Of a stretch of DNA of 33,801 nt, positions 7,293 to 14,634 are shown one piece after another (within the stretch, counting starts at the first letter, position 1; each line of letters begins with the position of its first letter). The stretch is from positions 184,292-218,092 of the forward strand of contig NZ_KB714629.1 in the NCBI RefSeq assembly GCF_000349565.1. Direction: 5' to 3'. The position numbers and the translations under genes are program-made. The stretch comes from Curtobacterium flaccumfaciens UCD-AKU (GTDB lineage Bacteria > Actinomycetota > Actinomycetes > Actinomycetales > Microbacteriaceae). Under the pieces are notes generated by a model, which saw only the letters and a list, made by a program, of their open reading frames with translations, was not told the origin of the DNA and ran no database searches.

Positions 7293-8335
7293 CGGACCCC
7301 ACGCTCCCGCGGATCGTGTACCTCGCCCTCGGTGGGACCATCGCGAGCGTCACCTCGGGCGATCCGCGCGGTTCCGGCGATCCGCGCGGCTCCGGCGCCG
7401 TCCCGCGGATCGCAGCCCGTGACCTCCTCGCCGGTGTGCCGGCCATCGCGCAGGTCGCACGGGTCGAGGCCCGCCAGCTCGGCATGGTGCCCTCTCCCTC
7501 GCTCGACTTCGACGACGTGCAGCGCGCGCTCGACGCCGCGCGGGACGCCGTCGGCTCCGGAGCCTCGGGCGTCGTGCTGTCGCAGGGCACGGACACCATC
7601 GAGGAGACCGCGTACCTGCTCGACCTCGCGTGGGACCGCCCCGAGCCCCTCGTCGTCACCGGAGCGATGCGCCACGCCTCCTCGCCCGGTGCGGACGGTC
7701 CGGCGAACCTGCTGGCGGCCGTGAACGTGGCCGCGGCACCGGCAGCAGCGGGACGCGGTGTCCTCGTCGTGCTCGACGACGAGGTGCACGCCGCCAGGGC
7801 GGTCCGCAAGACGCACACCTCGTCGACCGGCGCCTTCACCTCTCCGGGTTCCGGTCCGCTCGGACGGGTCACCGAGGGCTCGCCCGTCTTCCACGCTCCG
7901 GCGGCCCGAGTGCCCGCGCTCACCACACGCGTCGCCCCGCTGCCCCCGGTGGCCCTGCAGCGGGTCACCCTCGCTGACGACGGCCGGGTCCTGTCGACCC
8001 TGGACGGACTCGGGTACCGCGGCGCGGTCATCGAGGGCTTCGGCGGCGGGCACGTCGCCGAGCGCACGGTCGATGCCGTCCGCGCACTCGCCGCGCAGAT
8101 GCCGGTCGTGCTGGCGTCGCGGACCGGCGCCGGCGCGACGCTCACGACGACGTACGGCTTCGCGGGCGGCGAGATCGACCTGCTCGGCGCCGGACTCGTC
8201 CCCGCCGGCACCCTCGACGGCCTCAAGGCGCGCCTCCTGCTGGCCGCGCTGCTCGCCCTCGACGCCCCGGACGACCGCATCCACGCGGCGTTCGACGCCC
8301 ATGGCCGGGGCTCATCCCCGACCGGACACCCCTGA
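7289..8335 (+). CDS. Asparaginase/glutaminase-family amidohydrolase
   Basis: The product is 348 residues from the GTG at 7289, overlapping the previous stop by 4 nt. The catalytic set of the type I/II asparaginase family is present. The first Thr is T17 in LGGTIAS and the second is T101 with D102 in QGTDTIEETAY. The SxxADGPAN region lies near 132-140, and Lys174 is in VRKTHTSSTGAF. The residue before GTDT is Gln rather than the more usual His. The enzyme lacks a signal peptide, so it is probably cytoplasmic. A tandem duplication makes GDPRGSGDPRGSG at residues 24-36, in the flexible loop right after the first catalytic Thr. Next to an imidase-like hydrolase it could hydrolyse the half-amide product rather than act on asparagine itself. 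L-asparagine to aspartate plus ammonia is the conservative assignment. Confidence 0.9.
   Translation: MTDPTLPRIVYLALGGTIASVTSGDPRGSGDPRGSGAVPRIAARDLLAGVPAIAQVARVEARQLGMVPSPSLDFDDVQRALDAARDAVGSGASGVVLSQGTDTIEETAYLLDLAWDRPEPLVVTGAMRHASSPGADGPANLLAAVNVAAAPAAAGRGVLVVLDDEVHAARAVRKTHTSSTGAFTSPGSGPLGRVTEGSPVFHAPAARVPALTTRVAPLPPVALQRVTLADDGRVLSTLDGLGYRGAVIEGFGGGHVAERTVDAVRALAAQMPVVLASRTGAGATLTTTYGFAGGEIDLLGAGLVPAGTLDGLKARLLLAALLALDAPDDRIHAAFDAHGRGSSPTGHP
7359..7397 (+). repeat. In-frame tandem duplication in the asparaginase gene
   Basis: Two near-identical 18-nt units, GGCGATCCGCGCGGTTCC and GGCGATCCGCGCGGCTCC, run in tandem, followed by another GGC. They encode GDPRGS twice and keep the frame. They lie in the loop that follows the first active-site Thr. 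Confidence 0.8.
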
Positions 8336-8417
8336 CCGCACCGACGCTCCGCCTCCGCCCGTCAGCCCGCGCCGCGACACCGTCGCAGCGCCGCACCGCC
8401 GTACCGAGAGGAAGACC

Positions 8418-9767
8418 ATGTCCACCACGACCATCCACGAGCCCGAGGACCTCGAGCTCGCCACCGGGACGTTCCCGACGATCGGGCCGAAGGAGACCAA
8501 GCGCGGCGCGACGCTGGCGTTCTTCGCCTGGACCCTCGCCGTCTACGACTTCATCATGTTCGGCACGCTCCTCCCCCGCATCGCCGAGGACTTCGGGTGG
8601 AACGAGCAGACCGCCCTGCTGGCGAACACCCTCGTGAGCGTCGGGGTCTTCGTCGTCGTCGTCCTCGTCGGTCTGTTCGTGGACCGACTCGGTCGGCGCC
8701 GGGGCATGATGATCACGATCGGCGGCGCGGCCCTGTCCTCGCTGCTGACGGCGGCGTCGACGGGGGTCGCCTCGCTCGTCGGTTTCCGGGCCCTGAGCGG
8801 CTTCGGGATGGCCGAGCAGTCGGTCAACTCCACCTACCTCAACGAGGTCTTCGCGCTCACCGAGCTCGAGGGCGTCAAGAAGCGTCGCGGCTTCTTCTAC
8901 AGCCTCGTCCAGACCGGGTGGCCGATCGGCGCGCTCCTCGCGGCCGCGTTCATCGCCGGCATCAACGGGCTGTTCGGACAGGAGTCCTGGCGGCTCGCGT
9001 TCCTCATCGCCACCGTCCCGGCGCTCTTCGTGCTGTTCCTGCGCAAGGGCATCAAGGAGACGCCGCAGCACCGTCTGAACACCTACCTGCGGCAGCTGCG
9101 GAAGTCCGGTCGCACCGAGGAGGCCGCCGAGGTCGCCGCCCGCTTCGGCATCGTCGACGAGGGTCCGAACCCGCTGCGGGCGATCTTCGGCCGACGGTAC
9201 GCACGCAACACCGTCGTGCTCTCGATCGCCTGGATCGTGAACTACTTCGGCATCACCACCACGAGCGTGCTCGGGACGACGATGCTCGAGGGCGTCAAGG
9301 GTGTCGACCCGAGCATGTCGCTGCTCATCATCGTGCTGTCCAACGTGGTAGGCGCCGCGGGCTACCTGTTCCACGGCTGGCTCGGCGACATCATCGGCCG
9401 CAAGACCACGATCGTCGTGGGCTGGGTGCTCGCCGGTGTGTGCTGGACCCTCTTCGTGCTCGGGCCGGACGACTTCGGCTACGTCCTCGTCACGTACATG
9501 CTGACGCTGTTCTTCCTGCTCGGACCGTACGCGTCGCTGCTCTTCCTGCAGGCGGAGTGCTTCGACTCGAGCTGCCGCGCGACCGGGTCCGCGTTCGTCA
9601 CCGCGATGGGACAGCCCGGCACCATCATCGGCTCGGCTGTGCTGACGGCCCTCGTCGCCGGGAGCATCGGGCTCGGCCCGGCAGCCCTCATCGTCGGTGC
9701 GGGCGGCATGGTCCTCTCCGGTCTGATCATGCTCGCGACGAAGCGCGTGGCGGTGATCGAGCATTGA
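8418..9767 (+). CDS. MFS transporter, metabolite:H+ symporter-like
   Basis: The product is 449 residues. The ATG at 8418 is chosen for its strong GAGAGGAAG Shine-Dalgarno sequence. The open frame extends further upstream, but through the asparaginase gene. About 12 hydrophobic segments are visible. The first contains YDFIMFG, reminiscent of the metabolite:H+ symporter group. The MFS loop motif occurs as DRLGRRRG after segment 2 and as GDIIGRKT in the second half. It sits 82 nt after the asparaginase gene and overlaps the following SDR gene, so it belongs to the operon and probably imports the pathway substrate. Specificity cannot be read from the sequence. Confidence 0.9.
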   Translation: MSTTTIHEPEDLELATGTFPTIGPKETKRGATLAFFAWTLAVYDFIMFGTLLPRIAEDFGWNEQTALLANTLVSVGVFVVVVLVGLFVDRLGRRRGMMITIGGAALSSLLTAASTGVASLVGFRALSGFGMAEQSVNSTYLNEVFALTELEGVKKRRGFFYSLVQTGWPIGALLAAAFIAGINGLFGQESWRLAFLIATVPALFVLFLRKGIKETPQHRLNTYLRQLRKSGRTEEAAEVAARFGIVDEGPNPLRAIFGRRYARNTVVLSIAWIVNYFGITTTSVLGTTMLEGVKGVDPSMSLLIIVLSNVVGAAGYLFHGWLGDIIGRKTTIVVGWVLAGVCWTLFVLGPDDFGYVLVTYMLTLFFLLGPYASLLFLQAECFDSSCRATGSAFVTAMGQPGTIIGSAVLTALVAGSIGLGPAALIVGAGGMVLSGLIMLATKRVAVIEH

Positions 9768-10561
9768 GCGTCACGACACCGGCAGGCGTGTACTCCGAGT
9801 TCGCGGGGAGCGTGGTCGTCATCACCGGCGCCGCGAGCGGGATCGGCGCGGCCCTCGCCGTGCAGCTCGCCGAGTACGGCGCGAACATCGTCATCCCCGT
9901 CTTCGCGGGTGACCCGCACGATCCCGCACCCGTCGTCGACGCCGTCGAGGCGGCCGGTGGCAGTGCGCTGACGGTCGCCGCGGACGTCCGCAGCACCGAG
10001 GACGTCGACGCCGTGTTCCAGGCGGCCGTCGACCGCTGGGGGCGCGTCGACCACGTCGTGGCGGGAGCGGGGGTGCTCCGCCGGCAGCCGCTCGACACCA
10101 TGACCGACGCGGCGTGGGACGACATCCTGCAGGTGGACCTGCACGGTGTGATGCGCACGCTCCGGGCCGGCGCCCGACACCTCGACCGGGGCGGGTCGAT
10201 GGTGGCCGTCTCGTCGATCGCGGGCGGGGTGTACGGCTGGGTCGCGCACAGCCACTACGCCGCGTGCAAGGCGGCGGTGATCGGCCTCGCCCGGAGTGCG
10301 GCAGCCGAACTCGCACCGCGTGGGATCCGGGTGAACACCATCATCCCGGGGCTCATCGAGACGCCGCAGTCCTCGGACGCCCAGAACTCGCTCGGTCCGG
10401 CGGGCCTCGCCGCCGCGGGTGCTCGGATCCCGTGGGGTCGGGTCGGCCACGCCGAGGAGGCCGCCGCGGCCATCCGGTTCCTGCTCAGCCACGAGGCGCG
10501 CTACGTCACCGGGCAGGAACTCGTCGTCGACGGCGGCCTGACGATCCTGATGGCCGACTGA
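9764..10561 (+). CDS. Short-chain dehydrogenase/reductase (SDR) 1
   Basis: The product is 265 residues if translation begins at the TTG at 9764, which overlaps the MFS stop as TTGA. A GTG at 9788 is an alternative but has poor ribosome-site spacing. Classical SDR motifs are present: TGAASGIG at residues 21-28 for the dinucleotide, a GAGVL variant of NNAG near 101, a catalytic Ser near 151 in VSSIAG, and YAACK with Tyr165 and Lys169. The C-terminal YVTGQELVVDGG is typical. A distinctive NIVIPVFAGDPHDP follows strand 2 instead of the usual acidic residue for NAD, so cofactor preference is uncertain. It is followed by a second SDR with 1-nt overlap. A paired oxidation or reduction of an alcohol or ketone in the pathway is inferred. 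Confidence 0.88.
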   Translation: MSVTTPAGVYSEFAGSVVVITGAASGIGAALAVQLAEYGANIVIPVFAGDPHDPAPVVDAVEAAGGSALTVAADVRSTEDVDAVFQAAVDRWGRVDHVVAGAGVLRRQPLDTMTDAAWDDILQVDLHGVMRTLRAGARHLDRGGSMVAVSSIAGGVYGWVAHSHYAACKAAVIGLARSAAAELAPRGIRVNTIIPGLIETPQSSDAQNSLGPAGLAAAGARIPWGRVGHAEEAAAAIRFLLSHEARYVTGQELVVDGGLTILMAD

Positions 10562-11310
10562 TGCCGGACCGGACGGCGTTCGACCTCACCGGGACGACCG
10601 CGCTCGTGACGGGCGGTGCGAGCGGCATCGGGCTCGCGATCGTGGAGACCTTCGTCACCGCAGGAGCGCGGGTCGTCGCCGCCGACCTCGACGCCGACGG
10701 CCTGGCGGACCTCGCCGAGCGGCTGGGCGTCCGGACCATCGTGCTCGACGTCACCGACGAGGACCGGGTCGAGGCCGCCGTGGCGTCGGTCGACGAGGAG
10801 TCCGGCGGGATCCAGGTCCTGGTGAACGCCGCCGGCGTGCTCTCGCAGGCGCCGCTCGAGGAACTCACCACGGAGGACTGGGCGCGTGTCATCGCGATCG
10901 ACCTGACCGGGGTCTTCCTGGTGATGCGAGCAGTCGGTCGGCGGATGCTCCGCGACGGGCACGGGCGCATCATCAACCTCGCCTCGCAGCTGGCGATCAA
11001 GGGCGGTTCCGAGGTCGCGCACTACGCGGCAGCGAAGGCCGGCGTCATCGCGCTGACGAAGAGCGCCGCGATCGAGTGGAGCGGGCGGGGTGTGCTCGTC
11101 AACGCGATCGCACCCGGCCCGATCGTCTCCCCGATGACGGACCGGATGACCCAGCAGTGGCGGACGGACAAGGCCGCCGAGCTCCCGATCGGACGCTTCG
11201 GGGTCCCCGCCGAGGTCGCGCCGACCGCCCTGCTGCTCGCGTCGTCCCCGGCGGGTGACCTGTACACCGGGCAGACGCTCGGCCCGAACTCGGGTGACGT
11301 CATGCCGTGA
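10561..11310 (+). CDS. Short-chain dehydrogenase/reductase (SDR) 2
   Basis: The product is 249 residues. Its ATG at 10561 uses the last base of the preceding TGA, so it is coupled to SDR 1. It has TGGASGIG at 17-24, an NAAG motif at 89-92, Ser142, Tyr155 and Lys159 (YAAAK), and a PG region leading to the lid (APGPIVSPMTDRM). ADLD after strand 2 suggests NAD(H) rather than NADP(H). The C-terminus ends LGPNSGDVMP instead of the usual DGG signature. It is the last gene of the cluster that begins at 6016. The substrate is unknown. FabG-like 3-oxoacyl reductases share these motifs, but the context favours a catabolic dehydrogenase. Confidence 0.88.
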   Translation: MPDRTAFDLTGTTALVTGGASGIGLAIVETFVTAGARVVAADLDADGLADLAERLGVRTIVLDVTDEDRVEAAVASVDEESGGIQVLVNAAGVLSQAPLEELTTEDWARVIAIDLTGVFLVMRAVGRRMLRDGHGRIINLASQLAIKGGSEVAHYAAAKAGVIALTKSAAIEWSGRGVLVNAIAPGPIVSPMTDRMTQQWRTDKAAELPIGRFGVPAEVAPTALLLASSPAGDLYTGQTLGPNSGDVMP

Positions 11311-11402
11311 GCAGCACCCGCCGGTCGGCCGCCCGGTTCCGCCGCGACAACGGTGCGGTCTCGGTCTGCCGTCGCCACTGGCTTCCGCAGGGTCAGCACC
11401 GT

Positions 11403-11408
11403 TACCCT
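11403..11408 (+). promoter_or_regulatory. TACCCT -10-like element of the GNAT gene
   Basis: TACCCT ends 6 nt before the ATG at 11415, the leaderless arrangement seen repeatedly in this window. It separates the acetyltransferase from the SDR operon upstream. Confidence 0.5.
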
Positions 11409-11414
11409 GGCCGC

Positions 11415-11870
11415 ATGTCCGACCTGCGCCTGGAAGAACTCTCCGCGAAGACCGCTGCCGCGGCCAACTCCCTGACGCTCAAGCCGGGCCAGGAACAGTT
11501 CGTGCAGCCGACCACCTACGGGGTCGCCGAGACCGACGTCAAGCCGAGCTCCGCGTGGACCCGTGTCGTCCTCGACGACGACGAGGTCCTCGGCCTGATC
11601 ATCGGTTCGTTCGACGCCGACAACGCGCAGGAAGAACTGCGCAGCTGCATCTGGCGCGTCAACGTGGCAGCCAGCGCGCAGGGCCGTGGCGTCGGTCGCT
11701 TCGCCGTGCACGGTCTGGCGGACGAAGCGCGCAGCCGCGGGTTCGAGCGACTGACGGTCGTGTACGAGCCCGGCGGCGACGACAGCCCCGAGGCGTTCTT
11801 CCGCGCCGTGGGCTTCGAGGTCGTGCGCGAGACCCAGTACGGCGACCACTTCGCGGTCCTGACGCTCTAG
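11415..11870 (+). CDS. GNAT-family N-acetyltransferase, polyamine-acetyltransferase-like
   Basis: The product is 151 residues from the ATG at 11415, chosen because of the TACCCT hexamer 6 nt upstream. It begins with LRLEELSAKTAAAANSLTLK and then GQEQFVQP, a stretch resembling BltD/spermidine-acetyltransferase-like proteins. The acetyl-CoA pyrophosphate loop is QGRGVGRF (residues 89-96), after the beta-strand WRVNVAASA. The C-terminal FFRAVGFEVV is the usual last motif. It would transfer an acetyl group from acetyl-CoA to an amine. Polyamine specificity is suggested only by the N-terminal similarity. It is probably transcribed from its own promoter. Confidence 0.87.
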   Translation: MSDLRLEELSAKTAAAANSLTLKPGQEQFVQPTTYGVAETDVKPSSAWTRVVLDDDEVLGLIIGSFDADNAQEELRSCIWRVNVAASAQGRGVGRFAVHGLADEARSRGFERLTVVYEPGGDDSPEAFFRAVGFEVVRETQYGDHFAVLTL

Positions 11871-11884
11871 CACGCTCCGACGAC

Positions 11885-12223
11885 GTGCCCACCGACGACG
11901 CATCGGTCGACTTCGGCGCCGCCGTCGCCGAGGTGGTGCGGATGATCCCGCCCGGTCACGTCATGACGTACGGCGACGTCGCCGCAGTCCTCGGATCGCG
12001 GGCCTCTCGTGCCGTCGGCAAGGTGATGGCGCACGAGGGCGCCGACCTGCCGTGGTGGCGTGTGGTGCGCGCGGGTGGGCACCCGCCGCTCCGCCACGAG
12101 GCCCGGGCGCTCGAGCACTACCGGGCCGAGGGGACCCCGCTCGTGCAGGGGACGACGACCTGGAGGCTCGACATGCGTCGTGCGCGCTGGTCACCGGCAA
12201 CGGACGCGGACGACCCGTTCTGA
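11885..12223 (+). CDS. Alkyltransferase-like (ATL) DNA repair protein
   Basis: The product is 112 residues from the GTG at 11885, a choice based on family length because no clear ribosome site is visible. It has the DNA-binding core of O6-alkylguanine-DNA alkyltransferases: IPPGHVMTYGDVAAVLGS and AVGKVMAH. The active-site PCHRV is replaced by PWWRV at residues 56-60, so the acceptor Cys is absent. Such ATL proteins bind O6-alkylguanine and hand the lesion to nucleotide excision repair without transferring the alkyl group. It follows the GNAT gene by 14 nt and may be co-transcribed. Confidence 0.9.
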   Translation: MPTDDASVDFGAAVAEVVRMIPPGHVMTYGDVAAVLGSRASRAVGKVMAHEGADLPWWRVVRAGGHPPLRHEARALEHYRAEGTPLVQGTTTWRLDMRRARWSPATDADDPF

Positions 12224-12224
12224 C

Positions 12225-12239
12225 CCCGCGCCGCGCGGG
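12225..12239. terminator. Small hairpin between convergent genes
   Basis: CCCGCG and CGCGGG pair around a 3-nt loop in the 22-nt gap between the ATL gene and the convergent DUF805 gene. It is short, so a shared terminator role is only possible. Confidence 0.35.
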
Positions 12240-12245
12240 TCGACC

Positions 12246-12674
12246 TCAGCGGTCGAAGCGCGCACCCTTCGGGTTCGCGGGCAGCAGGCACAGCACGTAG
12301 ACGATCAGCGAGCCGAGGCCCGGCAGCACGTGCAGGAACTGCCAGAAGCCGGACAGGTTCGCGTCGTGCAGTCGTCGGGCGCCGAGGCCGAGGGAGCCGA
12401 CGAGCGTCGCGAGCACCCACAGCATGAACAGGTACGACCCGACGGGGTTCTCGAGCACCGGGGTGTCCGGCGTGAACACCTGCGGCACGAGCTGCAGCAC
12501 GAGCCCGATCGCGAGCGACGTCAGCCACCACCACCAGAACTCGGCGCGCGATGCCCGTCCGGTGAACACGGTGTACTTCCGCCAGAACCGGCGAACGGCC
12601 TCGGTGAAGGGGGCACCGTAGAAGGGGTCGTGCAGGGCGACGCCGCCGGGCTGCACCACGCTGTCGTTGCTCAT
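12246..12674 (-). CDS. DUF805 inner-membrane protein
   Basis: The product is 142 residues from the ATG at 12674; a TTG four codons upstream is less likely. The DUF805 pattern is recognisable: FWRKYTVFTGRASRAEFWWWW, several hydrophobic segments (IGLVLQLVPQVF, YLFMLWVLATLVGSL), and GARRLHDANLSGFWQFL followed by a last membrane segment and CLLPANPKGARF. The family is widespread in bacteria with no defined biochemical role. It is convergent with the ATL gene and lies upstream of the ABC exporter genes on the same strand, but the exporter genes end before it begins, so it is not part of their operon. Confidence 0.88.
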   Translation of the reverse strand: MSNDSVVQPGGVALHDPFYGAPFTEAVRRFWRKYTVFTGRASRAEFWWWWLTSLAIGLVLQLVPQVFTPDTPVLENPVGSYLFMLWVLATLVGSLGLGARRLHDANLSGFWQFLHVLPGLGSLIVYVLCLLPANPKGARFDR

Positions 12675-12711
12675 GGAGCAAGCCAACCACGTGGTGCAGC
12701 CCGACCGGGGC

Positions 12712-14634
12712 CTAGACGAGCGAGTCGCGCCAGGCTGCGTGCAGCTGGGCGAAGCGCCCGGTGCCGGCGATGAGGTCGGCGGGGGTACCGTCCTCGACGA
12801 TCCGGCCGTGCTCCATCACGAGCACCCGGTGGGCGATCGCGACGGTGGACAGCCGGTGCGCGATGATCACCGCGGTGCGGTCGGCGAGCAGGGTCTCCAG
12901 GCCCTCCTGCACGAGTCGCTCCGAGGGGATGTCGAGCGACGCCGTGGCCTCGTCGAGGATGAGCACCTTCGGGTCCGCGATGAACGCCCGCGCGAACGAG
13001 AGCAGCTGCCGCTGGCCCGCCGAGACACGGCCACCGCGCTTGTTCACGTCGGTGTCGTACCCGTCGGGCAGCGCCATGATGAACTCGTGCGCGCCGACCG
13101 CCTTGGCCGACGCCTCGATCTCCTGGCGGGACGCCCCGGGCTTGCCGAGCGCGATGTTGTCCGCGACGGTTCCGGAGAACAGGTAGGCCTCTTGCGTGAC
13201 CATGACGATCGCGCGGCGCATGTCCTTCGTGTCGAGGTCACGCAGGTCCACACCGTCGAGCTTGACGGAGCCCTGACTCGGGTCGTAGAAGCGCGCCATG
13301 AGCTTGGCGAGCGTCGACTTGCCGGCGCCGGTGGAACCGACGAGGGCGATGGTCTGCCCCGACGGGATGTGCAGGTCGAACTCCGGCAGCACGACCTTGC
13401 CCTTGTTGTAGGCGAACACGACGTCGTCGAAGTCCATCTTCCCGGTGGCGTCCGCCAGACGGGTGGGCTTCACGGGGTCCGGCACGCTCGGCCGTTCCTC
13501 GAGGACGCCGGAGATCTTCTCCATCGCCGCTGAGGCGGACTGGTACCCGTTGTAGAACATCGCGAGTTCCTGCGCCGGGTCGAAGAAGCGCTTGGCGTAC
13601 AGCGCGACCGCGAGCAGCGCACCGACCTCGAGCGTCCCGCCGACGATCCGGAAGCCGCCGACGATGACGACCGCGGCGAGCGTGGCGTTGCCGATGAGCA
13701 CGAGCACCGGGTCGAAGGTCCCGAACAGGTTGAACACCTTCGTGTTCGCCACCCGGTAGTCCTCGACGTAGCCGCCGTACTCGTCACGGTTGCGGGACTC
13801 CTTGCGGAACGCCTGCACCGCGCGGATGCCCGTCATCGTCTCGACGAAGTGCACGATCACGCGCGCCGAGGTGACACGGGTGGAGCGGAACAGCGTCTGC
13901 GAGTTCGTCTGGAACCAGCGGATCAGGAACCAGAGCGGCACGAGCGACACCGCGAGCACGAGCCCGGACGTCGGGTCGAGCAGCACCAGGGCCACGGCGG
14001 TGAACGCCATGTACAGCACGCCCTGGATGAGCTGGTTCAGCCCCGAGTCGAGCAGCTCGCGGATCGAGTCGAGGTCACTCGTCTGGCGCGAGATGATCCG
14101 GCCCGACGTGTAGGTCTCGTGGAACTCGAGCGAGAGCCGCTGCGTGTGCAGGAACACCCGCTTGCGCAGGTCGAACAGGATCGCCTGGCTGATCCGAGCC
14201 GCGAGCACCGTGTACCAGGCGGTGAGCACCGCACCGAGGACGGCCACGACGATGTACGTCGAGACGACGCCGAACGCCGGCACCCAGTCGTTCTGGTCCA
14301 TCACCGCGGGCAGGGCGTTGTCGATGCCCCACGCGATGAGCGCCGGACCCGCGACGGTGCCGGCGGTCGAGACCACGACCACGATGCCGAGCAGCACCAG
14401 CCGGAGCTTCAGCGGTGCGGCGAGGGACCCGAGCAGGGCGAGGGACCGGCGCCGCAGGCGCTTGCTCTCGGCCTTCGTGAAGTCCTCACGCTCCTCGCCG
14501 CGCACGCCCATGGTGGTGATCGAGGCGGTGACGGGGGCGGCAGCCTGCGCGTCGGCGATGTCGTCGACGACGGGATCCGCGCCTCCCGGCCCGGCCGACG
14601 TGTCGAGCGGCAGGTTCTTCTCTTGCTGGCTCAT
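12712..14634 (-). CDS. ABC exporter half-transporter with consensus Walker B (second gene)
   Basis: The product is 640 residues. Its ATG overlaps the stop of the upstream gene (ATGA), so the two halves are coupled. The membrane domain spans roughly residues 70-330, the nucleotide-binding domain roughly 395-625. Walker [10 protein letters not shown] is near 435, Walker [12 protein letters not shown] near 560 with the catalytic Glu present, and H-loop IAHRLSTV near 593. The signature motif is RVSAGQRQ rather than LSGGQ. The partner has the opposite pattern, so together they form one consensus and one degenerate ATP site, as in heterodimeric exporters such as BmrCD and TM287/288. The substrate is unknown; lipid or drug export is usual for the class. 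An N-terminal Ala/Asp-rich extension of about 45 residues precedes the membrane domain. Confidence 0.93.
   Translation of the reverse strand: MSQQEKNLPLDTSAGPGGADPVVDDIADAQAAAPVTASITTMGVRGEEREDFTKAESKRLRRRSLALLGSLAAPLKLRLVLLGIVVVVSTAGTVAGPALIAWGIDNALPAVMDQNDWVPAFGVVSTYIVVAVLGAVLTAWYTVLAARISQAILFDLRKRVFLHTQRLSLEFHETYTSGRIISRQTSDLDSIRELLDSGLNQLIQGVLYMAFTAVALVLLDPTSGLVLAVSLVPLWFLIRWFQTNSQTLFRSTRVTSARVIVHFVETMTGIRAVQAFRKESRNRDEYGGYVEDYRVANTKVFNLFGTFDPVLVLIGNATLAAVVIVGGFRIVGGTLEVGALLAVALYAKRFFDPAQELAMFYNGYQSASAAMEKISGVLEERPSVPDPVKPTRLADATGKMDFDDVVFAYNKGKVVLPEFDLHIPSGQTIALVGSTGAGKSTLAKLMARFYDPSQGSVKLDGVDLRDLDTKDMRRAIVMVTQEAYLFSGTVADNIALGKPGASRQEIEASAKAVGAHEFIMALPDGYDTDVNKRGGRVSAGQRQLLSFARAFIADPKVLILDEATASLDIPSERLVQEGLETLLADRTAVIIAHRLSTVAIAHRVLVMEHGRIVEDGTPADLIAGTGRFAQLHAAWRDSLV

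Noticed and set aside
11349..11403. AACGGTGC...GCACCGTT inverted repeat
   Set aside because: The arms are only 8 bp with a 39-nt loop and overlap the GNAT -10 hexamer. I do not consider it better than chance in this base composition.
12159..12180. TGGAGGCTCGACATGCGTCG as another repeat copy
   Set aside because: Only TGGAGGCTCG matches the dispersed repeat, and the stretch codes for WRLDMRR in the conserved reading frame of the ATL gene, so chance similarity is enough.
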